NCBI GenBank assembly: GCA_017432405.1
Contig: JAFRJF010000103.1
Coordinates: 1-30,372, forward strand
Length of the DNA stretch: 30,372 bases
Origin: Clostridia bacterium
Lineage (GTDB): Bacteria; Bacillota_A; Clostridia; Christensenellales; Aristaeellaceae
Direction: 5' to 3'
This document shows positions 14,268 to 22,793 of the stretch, piece by piece. Positions within the stretch are counted from its first letter, which is position 1. Each line of letters opens with the position of its first letter. A model generated the notes under the pieces. It searched no databases and was not told the DNA's origin. It saw nothing but the letters and a program-made list of their open reading frames with translations. The position numbers and the translations under genes were made by a program.

Positions 14268-17200
14268 ATGAAAAAGGCAATTGCACTGTTGATCGCCCTT
14301 GCGCTGGCGCTTGGGCTTCTGCCCGCGGCGCTGGCAGAGGCGGAGAGCGCACCCGCGCTGCCCCAGGTGGGAGAGGTGGTTCACGGCTTCGAGGTTGCGG
14401 AGCTTCGGGACTATCCGCTGATGGACGCCACCATCGTGCGCTTCACCCACAGGCAGACCGGTGGAGAGCTGTACTACATCGCCAACGACGACACGAACCG
14501 GGCCTTCGACCTGACCTTCTTCACCGAGGCCATCGACAACACCGGCCTGCCCCACGTTTTCGAGCACGCCACCATCCAGGGCTCGGAGAAGTACCCCGGC
14601 GAGCAGATGTTCTTCAACCTGAGCTACCAGACCTACAACACCTTCCTGAACGCCTCGACGGGGCAGTGGGACACCAACTTTCCCATCGCCAGCCTGTCCG
14701 AAGTGCAGCTGCTGAAGCTGGCAGAGTTCTATACCGACGCCTGCTTCAACCCCATCATCATGGAAAACGAGCGCATCTTCCGCACCGAAGCCTGGCGCTA
14801 TCGTTTGGAGAGTGCGGACGCCCCGCTGAGCATCGAGGGCACCGTGTATTCCGAGATGCTCGGCGCGACGAACCTTCAGCGGCAGGCGATGAAAAACATG
14901 TTGCGCGCTGCCTTCCCCGGCTCAATGGCCGGCAACGAATCCGGCGGCGACCCGGACTTCATCCCCGACATGACCTGGCAGGCGCTGAAGGACTACCACG
15001 ACAAATACTACCATCCCTCCAACTGCGCCGCCTACCTCTACGGCCAGTTCGACGATTACAAAGCGTTCCTGCAGCTGCTGGACGGCTACTTCTCGGCCTA
15101 CGAGAAGCGGGAATTCGTCCGTGAAGATGCGGGCTACACCCCCATCACCGCTCCGGTGGTACAATCGCTGCCCTTCCCGGTGGAGGCCGGCGCGAGTACC
15201 GAGCATGCCTGCACGGTCCTGTACGCCTTCGTATGCCCCGGCCTGAAGCAGGTGCTGGCGGACGAGCTGGTTTTGGACACAATGACCGACCTGTTCATAG
15301 CCAACGCCTCTGACCTGCAGCAGCACCTGCATGAGGCCATTCCCTACGGCAGCTTCGCCGCCTACATCGAGATGAACGGCCCCGAGGACGCCATAATGTT
15401 CATGGCCAATAATGTCGATCCCGGCGACACCGAGACCTTCAAGGCAATCGTGGACGAGGAGATCGCCAAGGTCGCCAGCGACGGCTTCCCCCAGGAACTG
15501 GTGGATTCCGTCGCCGCCTCCCTGGCCATATCCGCCCGGCTGACCCGGGAGAACAGCAACCCCGTGGATACCATCATTACCCCTATGGTCAGCCGGTACG
15601 CCACCACAGGCAACCCCTGGGATCACCAGGACTACCAGGACGGCTTGTTCAGCGTGGACGACTGGAACAACCAGGGGAAATACGCCCAGGCAGCCGCGAA
15701 ATGGCTGGTCGGCAGCCAAACCACCGCGCTGGTCACCACCTACCCCGAACCCGGCGCGAAGGAGGAAAAGGACGCCGCCCTCGAAAAGAAGCTGGCCGAC
15801 ATCAAGGCCGCCATGTCCGACGAAGAGATCGCCGCGCTGGTAGAGGCCACCAATGCCGATGCCCCCGAGGATCACTCCGCCGAGTACGTAGCCCGGCTGA
15901 AGGCCGTGACCGTGGAATCGCTGCCCGAGGAGATCAAGTCCTACGAGGTATCCGACGCCACCGATGACGACGGCGGCATCCGCCGCATCGACGTGCCGGC
16001 GGCGGTGGAGGGCATCAGCAATGTATCCCTGTACCTGGACGCCGCGGGCCTGCCCCAGGAGGACATCCACTGGTTCAAGCTGTACACCACCCTGATCACC
16101 CAGCTGGACACTACCGCCCACACCAAGGCCGAGTTGGCGAACCTGTTCAGCCGCTACCTGTACGGCGGCAGCATCGGCGTGACCATACCCAAGGACGGCG
16201 CGGGCGGCTGTCACCCCTATATGGCGATGAACTGGATCGCCCTGGACGACGACCTGGCCGCGGGCTACGACCTGATGCGCGAGCTGGTGTACGACACGAA
16301 GGTGGACGACCCGGAAAAGCTGCTGGAGCAGGTGCAGGCACAGAAGGCCTCCATGAAGAGCAACATATCCTCCAACCCCGTCGTCACGATCATGCGCCGC
16401 GCCCTGGCGCGCACCAGCGGGAAATACGCCTACTCCAGCTATGCCGGGGGCGTGCCCTACTATGAATTCCTGGGCGAGGTCGAGAAGCTGCTGGCCGACG
16501 ACCCGCAGGCCGTCGTGGCGAAGCTGGAGGGCATACAGGCCTTCTTCAACAACCGCTGCGGCGCGGTGACGCTGTGCGCCGGCAACGCGCAGAGCATCGC
16601 ACTGAACCGGGAGCTAGCGGATAAATTCCTGGCTTCGCTGGACGAGAAGGCCGTCGAGCCCGTGCAGTACGACTTCCCTGCGCCCGAAAAGCGTGAGGCG
16701 CTGATCATCGACAACAGCGTGCAGTTCAGCACGGTGGGCAGCATGCTGAGCGACCTGGGCCTCCAGGCCTTCGACGGGCGGCTGGACGCGCTGACCAAGC
16801 TGGTCAGCGACGCCTTCCTGGTACCCCTGCTGCGGGACCAGTACGGCGTGTACAGTCCCTACAGCGTCACCACCGACGAATATTTCGCAATCTATACCTA
16901 CCGCGACCCGAATGTGGCCGAGACCTTCGAGGTGCTGGAGGGGCTGCCGGAACAGATCGCAAACATGGCGCTGGATCAGGATACCCTGGACGGCTACATC
17001 ATGAACGCCTATTCCGAGTACGCCATGCCCGACGGCGCGCTGACCGGCGCGGTGAACGCGGGAATGGACGCCCTGCAGGGCCTCGACCCCGCCCGTTGGC
17101 TGGAATGGATGCGCCAGCTGAAGCAGGTAACCCCCGAGACCGTGCGCGCCGACGCTGAGTTATACGCGAAGCTGCTGGAAAACGGCACGCGGGTGACCGC

Positions 17201-17666
17201 CGGTGCCGCCTCCACCATCAACGAAAACGCCGGGCTGTTCGACGCCATTCTCAATCCCTTCGGCGCGGTGGACGCCACCCAGGTGGAGTTGAAGGACGCG
17301 GTGGAAGGCGACGAACATTACGAAGCCGTGCGCTTCGCCTTCGAGGAGGGCTTCATGGCCCCGCTGTCGGAGGACGATTTCGGCGCAAACGAGCCTGCCA
17401 CCGAAGGCGACCTGCTGGCCGCGCTGTACGTGCTGGTGGGCGGCAACCGGGACGCCAACGAAGCGCTGGCAGCCTTCGTGGAATACGGCCTGGTGACCGA
17501 CGATACCGAGCTGAACGCGCCCATACTGCCCGAGGACATCTGGGGCCTGCTCTCCGCCGTGGTGGGCGAGGAGGTCCCTCCGATGACCGAAACCGCCCAG
17601 AGCGACGTCGTCACCCGTGCCGAGCTGGCCGAAGCGTTGATGGCCTTCGTGGAAGGTATGGAATAG
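14268..17666 (+). CDS. Secreted M16C (PreP-like) metalloprotease with SLH-like C-terminus
   Basis: 1132 residues behind AAGGAGGAGC. The signal peptide is MKKAIALLIALALALGLLPAALA (cleavage about residue 23). The inverted zinc motif HVFEH (96-100; catalytic Glu99) and the distal ligand Glu196 in GTVYSEMLGA match the presequence-protease branch of M16, which has two M16 halves joined by a linker and degrades short peptides in a closed chamber. Conserved PreP-like context: HATIQGSEKYP and TFLNASTGQWDTNFPIAS. Known PreP is about 970-1000 residues; the extra C-terminal part (about 1025-1132) contains SLH-like stretches (AFEEGFMAPLSEDDFGANEP..., DLLAALYVLVGG) that may hold it at the cell surface. 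It probably digests peptides outside the membrane. Confidence 0.9.
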   Translation: MKKAIALLIALALALGLLPAALAEAESAPALPQVGEVVHGFEVAELRDYPLMDATIVRFTHRQTGGELYYIANDDTNRAFDLTFFTEAIDNTGLPHVFEHATIQGSEKYPGEQMFFNLSYQTYNTFLNASTGQWDTNFPIASLSEVQLLKLAEFYTDACFNPIIMENERIFRTEAWRYRLESADAPLSIEGTVYSEMLGATNLQRQAMKNMLRAAFPGSMAGNESGGDPDFIPDMTWQALKDYHDKYYHPSNCAAYLYGQFDDYKAFLQLLDGYFSAYEKREFVREDAGYTPITAPVVQSLPFPVEAGASTEHACTVLYAFVCPGLKQVLADELVLDTMTDLFIANASDLQQHLHEAIPYGSFAAYIEMNGPEDAIMFMANNVDPGDTETFKAIVDEEIAKVASDGFPQELVDSVAASLAISARLTRENSNPVDTIITPMVSRYATTGNPWDHQDYQDGLFSVDDWNNQGKYAQAAAKWLVGSQTTALVTTYPEPGAKEEKDAALEKKLADIKAAMSDEEIAALVEATNADAPEDHSAEYVARLKAVTVESLPEEIKSYEVSDATDDDGGIRRIDVPAAVEGISNVSLYLDAAGLPQEDIHWFKLYTTLITQLDTTAHTKAELANLFSRYLYGGSIGVTIPKDGAGGCHPYMAMNWIALDDDLAAGYDLMRELVYDTKVDDPEKLLEQVQAQKASMKSNISSNPVVTIMRRALARTSGKYAYSSYAGGVPYYEFLGEVEKLLADDPQAVVAKLEGIQAFFNNRCGAVTLCAGNAQSIALNRELADKFLASLDEKAVEPVQYDFPAPEKREALIIDNSVQFSTVGSMLSDLGLQAFDGRLDALTKLVSDAFLVPLLRDQYGVYSPYSVTTDEYFAIYTYRDPNVAETFEVLEGLPEQIANMALDQDTLDGYIMNAYSEYAMPDGALTGAVNAGMDALQGLDPARWLEWMRQLKQVTPETVRADAELYAKLLENGTRVTAGAASTINENAGLFDAILNPFGAVDATQVELKDAVEGDEHYEAVRFAFEEGFMAPLSEDDFGANEPATEGDLLAALYVLVGGNRDANEALAAFVEYGLVTDDTELNAPILPEDIWGLLSAVVGEEVPPMTETAQSDVVTRAELAEALMAFVEGME

Positions 17667-17711
17667 TTCAATTCCAATGGATCGGAAAGCGGTAACGCAA
17701 AGGAGTGTCTC

Positions 17712-18299
17712 ATGAATAAAGGATTCTATCGCTTCCTGTGCGGCCTGTTGGACGCGATCTACGGCGTGCTGTTTCCTGCCCGGGTGAACGGATTGGAGAA
17801 CCTCCCCGCCGAGGGGCCATACATACTGTGCAGCAACCACATCAGCAACCGCGACCCGTTTTACCTGGCCATACGCTGCCGGCCACGCTATCTGCACTTC
17901 ATGGCCAAGATCGAGTTGTTCAAGTGGAAGCCCATGGCCCGGTTCTGCACCGCTCTGGGCGGCTTTCCGGTGGACCGTGGGCACAGCGACCTGAACGCCG
18001 TGCGCACCGCGCTGAATCTTTTGAAGGAGGGACATGTGCTGGCGCTGTTCCCCCAGGGCACCCGCAGCAAGGACAACAGCCGCACACCGATGCTGGCGGG
18101 CGTTTCGATGATCGCCCTGCGCTCCGGCGCGCCGGTGATTCCCGCCTACATCGGCGGCCCCTACCGCCCCTTCCGCAAGACCCAGCTCAGCTTCGGAAAA
18201 CCCGTCAGCTTCGAGGGACTGGGAAAACGCATGGACAGCGACACGCTCAAGGCAGCCACTGCCCGCATCGAGGATGCCGTGTGGGGACTTAAAACGTGA
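17712..18299 (+). CDS. plsC: 1-acyl-sn-glycerol-3-phosphate acyltransferase
   Basis: 195 residues, short but typical for clostridial PlsC. Start preceded by AAAGGAG. The acyltransferase NHX4D motif is SNHISNRDPF (His43, Asp48); the second motif is FPQGTRSKD (113-121), where the usual FPEGTRS has Gln for Glu; then VIPAYIGG. It adds the second acyl chain to lysophosphatidic acid at the membrane to make phosphatidic acid. It sits 45 bp after the protease gene, probably read through from it, and is followed by a hairpin terminator. Confidence 0.93.
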   Translation: MNKGFYRFLCGLLDAIYGVLFPARVNGLENLPAEGPYILCSNHISNRDPFYLAIRCRPRYLHFMAKIELFKWKPMARFCTALGGFPVDRGHSDLNAVRTALNLLKEGHVLALFPQGTRSKDNSRTPMLAGVSMIALRSGAPVIPAYIGGPYRPFRKTQLSFGKPVSFEGLGKRMDSDTLKAATARIEDAVWGLKT

Positions 18300-18319
18300 T
18301 CGTAGTCCATCGTGCAGAA

Positions 18320-18353
18320 GCCTGTCACAAATCCAGTTTTGTGACAGGCCTTT
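18320..18353 (+). terminator. Terminator after plsC
   Basis: A 12-bp stem, GCCTGTCACAAA (18320-18331) with TTTGTGACAGGC (18338-18349), loop TCCAGT, followed by CTTTAT. The T run is short, so termination may be partial. Confidence 0.6.
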
Positions 18354-18430
18354 ATGGATAACGTAAAAATTGTGTTATCATGCATATTATTGCAGGAATT
18401 ACCCCTACTGCAATCGAAATAAAACGGATA

Positions 18431-18472
18431 GCATAATAGTCATATTATGCTTGTATGCTTCGACAAAGCATA
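18431..18472 (+). promoter_or_regulatory. Two adjacent dyads upstream of ispH-rpsA
   Basis: GCATAATA-GTCA-TATTATGC (18431-18450) is a perfect 8-bp inverted repeat, and TATGCTT-CGACA-AAGCATA (18454-18472) follows directly. TATTAT at 18443-18448 could be a -10 box, but no clear -35 is seen. The first dyad is operator-like. The second contains the only AUG in frame with ispH. Confidence 0.4.
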
Positions 18473-20479
18473 TGGATTTCATCGAAAAAAGGGCGGAGGC
18501 GATTCCCCATCGCGCGCGTTATTCTGGCAAACCACGCTGGTTTCTGCTTTGGCGTGCGCAGGGCCGTGGAGACCGCCGAGCGATCGGCTCCGGCCATGAC
18601 CCTCGGGCCCATCATCCACAACCCTCAGGTGGTGGCTTCGCTGGCTGAGATCGGCGTGCACAGCGTCGCCAGGCCCGATGAAATCCCCGACGGTTCCCGG
18701 GTGGTCATACGCTCCCACGGCATCGGTCAGGCGGCCTACCAGGCCCTGAAGGCGCGGGGCTGCGAGATCGTCGACGCCACCTGCCCCTTCGTTCAGCGAA
18801 TTCACGACATGGCCCGCGAGGCCTCGCAGACCGGGACGCCGCTGATCGTGATCGGAGAGGGCGACCATCCCGAGGTGCAGGGCATACTGGGCTGGAGCGA
18901 GACGCCGGCCTGGGCCGTGCTGACGGAGGAAGACGTCATGGCCCTGCCCCCGCTGGAGAGCGCCAGGGTCGTGGCACAGACCACCATGGTGCAGGAGCGC
19001 TTTGACGCGCTGTGCAAGCTGCTTTCCCAGCGCATACCGCGCCTTGACGTGCGCGCCACCATCTGCACCGCCACACGCGACCGCCAGCAGGAGGTCGCAG
19101 AGCTCGCCCGCAGGGCCGACGTGATGATCATCATCGGCGGCAGGCAGAGCTCAAACAGCCGCAAGCTGTACAGGCTTGCCGCGGACATCTGCCCCAGGAC
19201 CTGCTTCATAGAGACTGCGGCAGAGCTGGACGGCATTCAGCTGAAGCCGTCCGATACGGTTGGGATTACAGCCGGTGCATCCACGCCGGATTGTATTATT
19301 AAGGAGGTTGTTGCAAGAATGAACGACATCGAGAAGAAAGTCAATCCCGAAGAGAACCAGGAACTTGAAGTCATGTCAGAAGAGGCCATTGACAAGACCA
19401 TAGTTCAAATTCGCCCCGGCCAGATCATCACTGGCAAGGTCGAAATGATCACCGACGATGAGGTTTGCGTCAACATCGGCTACAAGTCTGACGGTATCGT
19501 AAAGAAATCCGAGCTTTCTTCCACCGATGTCAAGGAAGGCGATGAAATCGAAGTCGAAGTCGTCAAGGTGAATGACGGCGAAGGCAACGTGGTGCTTTCC
19601 CAGAAGAACATCATCAACCGCAAGGCGTGGGAAGACATCTGCGCCAAGGAAGAGGCCGGCGAGTTCGTCGAAGGCATCGGCAAGGAAGCCGTCAAGGGCG
19701 GCCTGCTGGCCGACGTGTGCGGCATCCGCACCTTCATCCCCGCCAGCCAGCTTTCCCTGCGCTATGTCGAGAAGATCGACGAGTTCGTGGGCCAGCCCAT
19801 GACCCTGAAGATCATCGAGATCGACAAGGCCAAGAAGCGCATCGTCGCCAGCCGCAAGGCCGTGCTGATGGCGGAAGAGGCCGAGAAGAAGAAAAAGATC
19901 TGGGAATCCCTGGAAGTGGGTTCCGTCGTGAAGGGCATCGTTCGCCGCCTGGCGGACTTCGGCGCTTTCGTGGACATCGGCGGCGTGGACGGCCTCGTGC
20001 ATGTCACCGATCTGAGCTGGGGCCGCGTAAAGCACCCCTCCGAGGTCGTTTCCGTTGGCCAGGAAATCGACGTCAAGATCAAGAACATCGATCCCGAGCG
20101 CGAGCGCATCTCCCTGTCCTACAAGGAGACCCAGCCTCGTCCCTGGACCGTCGCCGGCGAGAAGTATCCCGTGGGCTCCGTGGTTGAGGGCAAGGTCGTT
20201 CGCATCGCCAGCTTCGGCGCGTTCGTCGAGCTGGAGCCCGGCCTGGACGGCCTGGTGCACATCAGCCAGATCGCCCTGACCCGCATCGCGAAGGTCGAGG
20301 ACGAGGTCAAGGAAGGCGACATCGTGCGCGTGAAGGTGCTGGACGTCAACACCGAAGCCAAGCGCATCTCCCTGTCCATCCGCGAGGTCCTGGAGGACGA
20401 AGCGATGGATTCCGTCAATGACGAAGGCGAGTATGATATCGCCGACATCCCCGGCGAGGACGCTCCCGTCGAGGAATGA
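18455..20479 (+). CDS. Fused HMBPP reductase (IspH) and ribosomal protein S1
   Basis: 674 residues from the only in-frame ATG. IspH part (about 19-288): the three iron-sulfur cysteines are Cys31 (AGFCFGV), Cys110 (DATCPFV) and Cys204 (TICTATRDRQ), with HNPQV, RSHG and QSSNSRKL. It makes IPP and DMAPP in the last MEP-pathway step. S1 part (about 320-645): four S1 RNA-binding domains starting near 322, 403, 488 and 573; the last two are classic (GIVRRLADFGAFVDIGG, GKVVRIASFGAFVELEPG). Such fusions are known in Clostridia. The start is doubtful: ATG 18455 has no ribosome site, while GGAGG at 18495-18499 sits 9 nt before an ATC codon (18509) exactly where IspH homology begins. A strong internal ribosome site precedes Met289. 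Confidence 0.92.
   Translation: MLRQSIWISSKKGRRRFPIARVILANHAGFCFGVRRAVETAERSAPAMTLGPIIHNPQVVASLAEIGVHSVARPDEIPDGSRVVIRSHGIGQAAYQALKARGCEIVDATCPFVQRIHDMAREASQTGTPLIVIGEGDHPEVQGILGWSETPAWAVLTEEDVMALPPLESARVVAQTTMVQERFDALCKLLSQRIPRLDVRATICTATRDRQQEVAELARRADVMIIIGGRQSSNSRKLYRLAADICPRTCFIETAAELDGIQLKPSDTVGITAGASTPDCIIKEVVARMNDIEKKVNPEENQELEVMSEEAIDKTIVQIRPGQIITGKVEMITDDEVCVNIGYKSDGIVKKSELSSTDVKEGDEIEVEVVKVNDGEGNVVLSQKNIINRKAWEDICAKEEAGEFVEGIGKEAVKGGLLADVCGIRTFIPASQLSLRYVEKIDEFVGQPMTLKIIEIDKAKKRIVASRKAVLMAEEAEKKKKIWESLEVGSVVKGIVRRLADFGAFVDIGGVDGLVHVTDLSWGRVKHPSEVVSVGQEIDVKIKNIDPERERISLSYKETQPRPWTVAGEKYPVGSVVEGKVVRIASFGAFVELEPGLDGLVHISQIALTRIAKVEDEVKEGDIVRVKVLDVNTEAKRISLSIREVLEDEAMDSVNDEGEYDIADIPGEDAPVEE
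19301..19321 (+). promoter_or_regulatory. Internal ribosome binding site and AUG at the IspH/S1 junction
   Basis: AAGGAGGT (19301-19308), then 10 nt, then in-frame ATG (19319-19321) coding Met289 (MNDIEKK). It falls in the linker between the two domains, so a free S1 protein of 386 residues could be made from the same mRNA. Confidence 0.5.
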
Positions 20480-20491
20480 TCGATTGATCCC

Positions 20492-20522
20492 AAAGCGGCA
20501 CGAGGACATCGTGCCGCTTTTT
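20492..20522 (+). terminator. Terminator after ispH-rpsA
   Basis: A perfect 12-bp stem, AAAGCGGCACGA (20492-20503) with TCGTGCCGCTTT (20509-20520), loop GGACA, ending in five T. Confidence 0.88.
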
Positions 20523-20550
20523 GCATTACACGATATGCAGGAGGCGCAAC

Positions 20551-21471
20551 ATGTCCAGGATCGAATACCTCACGATACCCTCCCGGGTGGACGGGCTGCC
20601 GCTGTCCGTCTGCCTGGTCATGCCCGATTCCGAAAAGGCGAAGGCGCTGGTCCAGCTGGCCCATGGCATGGCCGAGCACAAGGAACGCTACCTGCCCTTC
20701 ATGGAATACCTGGCCGATCACGGCTATGCCGTGCTGATCAACGACCACCGGGGCCACGGCGGCAGCCTGCGCGCCCCCGGTGACCTGGGCTACTTCTATG
20801 CCGGCGGTGCAGACGCCCTGGTCGAGGACCTGCACCAGCTGACCCTCTGGCTCCGGGACCGCTTCCCCGACCGCAGGTTGTTTCTGTTCGGCCACAGCAT
20901 GGGCTCCCTGGCCGTGCGCGTCTATCGACAGCGCTACGACGGCGATATCGACGGCCTGGTGGTCTGCGGCAGTCCCGGGCGCAACCCGGCCACCGGCATG
21001 GGCCTAATCCTGAACCGGGCGATGACCGCCCTCAAGGGCGAGCGCTACATCAGCCGAATGTTTGTCAACATGACCACCGGCAGCTTCAACAAGGGCAATC
21101 CCAAATCCGGCAGCGCCAACGCCTGGCTCAGCACCAACCAGGACAATGTGCAAAAGTACGACGCCGACCCGCTGTGCGGCTTCCCCTTTACCCTCAACGG
21201 CTACAAGGCGCTTTTGACGCTGATGCGGGACGCCTACCGGCCTGTCCCGGCGGCGCACCCCAACCTTCCGGTCCACTTTCTGTCCGGTGTCGATGATCCC
21301 TGCGCGCCGGACGAGAAGGGCTTCAACGACGCCGTGGCGTGCCTGCGCCGGGACGGCTATCACACCGTCACCGCCCGCATGTATCCCGGCATGCGCCATG
21401 AGCTGCTGAACCACGCCAATCACATGCAGATCTATGAAGATCTCCTGGCGATTTTTGACAGTTGGCTGTAG
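20551..21471 (+). CDS. Alpha/beta hydrolase, monoacylglycerol-lipase/lysophospholipase-like
   Basis: 306 residues. ATG 20551 follows CAGGAGGC by 6 nt. Serine-aminopeptidase S33/Hydrolase_4 type: oxyanion region LAHGMAEHKERY (37-48), INDHRGHGGS, nucleophile elbow GHSMGS (Ser116), a likely acid in LSGVDDPCAP, and catalytic His in GMRHELLNH. No signal peptide, so cytosolic. Family members cleave monoacylglycerols or lysophospholipids; GDPD and PlsC elsewhere in the window act on related lipids, but there is no operon link. It has no evident promoter of its own and may rely on read-through. Confidence 0.88.
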   Translation: MSRIEYLTIPSRVDGLPLSVCLVMPDSEKAKALVQLAHGMAEHKERYLPFMEYLADHGYAVLINDHRGHGGSLRAPGDLGYFYAGGADALVEDLHQLTLWLRDRFPDRRLFLFGHSMGSLAVRVYRQRYDGDIDGLVVCGSPGRNPATGMGLILNRAMTALKGERYISRMFVNMTTGSFNKGNPKSGSANAWLSTNQDNVQKYDADPLCGFPFTLNGYKALLTLMRDAYRPVPAAHPNLPVHFLSGVDDPCAPDEKGFNDAVACLRRDGYHTVTARMYPGMRHELLNHANHMQIYEDLLAIFDSWL

Positions 21472-21499
21472 AGGCACTGTTGTTTGTTTTATGTTAATT

Positions 21500-21559
21500 T
21501 TTATTTCGGTACCTTGACATCTTCATTCGTCCGTGCTATTATTTAGGTACCAAAATAAA
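21500..21559 (+). promoter_or_regulatory. marR promoter flanked by paired inverted operators
   Basis: -35 TTGACA (21514-21519), a 17-bp spacer, -10 TATTAT (21537-21542). TTTATTTCGGTACCTT (21500-21515) overlaps the -35, and its inverted near-copy TTTATTTTGGTACCTA is read on the minus strand at 21559-21544, just after the -10. Each holds the palindrome GGTACC. Two sites bracketing the promoter suggest repression by the adjacent MarR protein. Confidence 0.75.
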
Positions 21560-21569
21560 GAAAGGACGG

Positions 21570-22448
21570 ATGAAAACGATGTACAATCCGATGGATATCC
21601 GGGATGGAAACCGCGGCGGTGAAGGGCGTTTTATCGAGTGCTTCAACGATGTGCCCGAGCGCATGCCCCACAGGGGTTATCGCCACGGCGATGATGTTCC
21701 CCACCCCATGCCCCGTGATTTTTACAGCCGTGACGAAGGGCCCCGCTGCATGCCCCGTGGTCATGGTGGACATGGCATGTCCGGCAATCCCGACTTCGCC
21801 CCCGAGGATTTCGCCGATTACGACGAAATGCCCCATTGCATGCCCCACAGGCACGGTATGCCCGGCGGGCCGGGTGGCAACGGCTTTGGCCCTGACGGGC
21901 ACGGCAGGCACGGCATGCCTGGCGGACCGGGCAATCCCGGCAACATGCCGCCCCGGCGCCCCGACCCGGAGTTCCTGAAGCGCCGCATCGAAGACAGCGA
22001 CCTGATGGAACTGATCGACATGGCCGGGCGCATGGCCCAGCGGCGTCCGCAAAGCGGTCCCGCAAGGAGCCAGTCCCTGGTGCTGTCCATACTGGCCGGA
22101 CGGGAGGCGCTTACCCAGAGGGAGCTTCAGCAGATGCTGGGCATACAACCCGGTTCGCTGAGCGAGCTGGTTTCCAAGCTGGAAGGCAAGGGGTATCTGA
22201 TCCGGGAAAAGGCAGAGGATCGCCGCGGCAATCTGCTTCGCATCACCGAGGAGGGGCGCAAGGCCATTCCTTCAGCCGACGAATTGCCTGAGGACGCTCC
22301 CTTCGCAGCCCTGACCGATGACGAGCAGGATCAACTCGCTTCGCTGCTGAGAAAGCTGCTTTCCAACTGGGTGCACGCCATGGAGGCCGCCGTTCCCCGG
22401 GAACGTCGCACCCCCTTCCCCCACCACGACAGACCGGTCGAGCTATGA
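21570..22448 (+). CDS. MarR-family regulator with His/Met/Gly/Pro-rich N-terminal extension
   Basis: 292 residues, about twice a normal MarR. The C-terminal half (about 140-265) is a winged helix domain: SLVLSILAGREALTQRELQQMLGI, then the recognition helix (SLSELVSKLEGKGYLIREKAEDRRGN) and LRITEEGRKAI. Residues 24-130 are low-complexity, with motifs such as CMPRGHGGHGM (60-70), HCMPHRHGMPGG (89-100) and HGRHGMPGG (111-119), and cysteines at 24, 60 and 90. This composition suggests metal binding (copper, nickel or zinc), but that is inference. The start has AAAGGACGG directly upstream. Paired operators over its promoter suggest autoregulation. No transporter or efflux gene is adjacent, so targets are unknown. 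Confidence 0.85.
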   Translation: MKTMYNPMDIRDGNRGGEGRFIECFNDVPERMPHRGYRHGDDVPHPMPRDFYSRDEGPRCMPRGHGGHGMSGNPDFAPEDFADYDEMPHCMPHRHGMPGGPGGNGFGPDGHGRHGMPGGPGNPGNMPPRRPDPEFLKRRIEDSDLMELIDMAGRMAQRRPQSGPARSQSLVLSILAGREALTQRELQQMLGIQPGSLSELVSKLEGKGYLIREKAEDRRGNLLRITEEGRKAIPSADELPEDAPFAALTDDEQDQLASLLRKLLSNWVHAMEAAVPRERRTPFPHHDRPVEL

Positions 22449-22459
22449 CCGGCCTGTCG
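22427..22459 (+). terminator. Hairpin over the marR stop codon, possible weak terminator
   Basis: CGACAGACCGGTC (22427-22439) pairs with 22447-22459 with one mismatch. There is no T run after it, so intrinsic termination is doubtful. Confidence 0.35.
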
Positions 22460-22498
22460 CGTTGCACGAATGAACATAAAACTAAACAAAAAAAGGTA

Positions 22499-22526
22499 TT
22501 GACAATCCCGGGAAAACGTGTATAAT
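22499..22526 (+). promoter_or_regulatory. tRNA operon promoter
   Basis: -35 TTGACA (22499-22504), a 16-bp spacer, -10 TATAAT (22521-22526): full consensus boxes, fitting a strong stable-RNA promoter. About 70 nt of leader precede tRNA-Thr. Confidence 0.85.
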
Positions 22527-22598
22527 ATATATCGTTGCCGACGCAATGAGGCACTTGAAGCCGGATGCTGAAAGGTGTCGCCGCAGATCGAAGGATAG

Positions 22599-22674
22599 GC
22601 TGGCGTAGCTCAATTGGCAGAGCAGCTGATTTGTAATCAGCAGGTTGCGGGTTCAAGTCCCATCGCCAGCTCCA
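22599..22674 (+). tRNA. tRNA-Thr (anticodon TGT)
   Basis: Full cloverleaf: acceptor GCTGGCG/CGCCAGC, D arm GCTCAATTGGCAGAGC, anticodon stem GCTGA/TCAGC with loop TTTGTAA, T loop TTCAAGT, CCA encoded. First of three tRNAs in one unit. Confidence 0.95.
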
Positions 22675-22703
22675 TTCTTTGAAGCAGGCAACATGGGAAA
22701 TGT

Positions 22704-22788
<85 letters not shown>

Positions 22789-22793
22789 TCTAT

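Noticed and set aside
14922..16214. 430-codon minus-strand frame inside the M16 protease
   Set aside because: Antisense shadow; no family match and no start signals.
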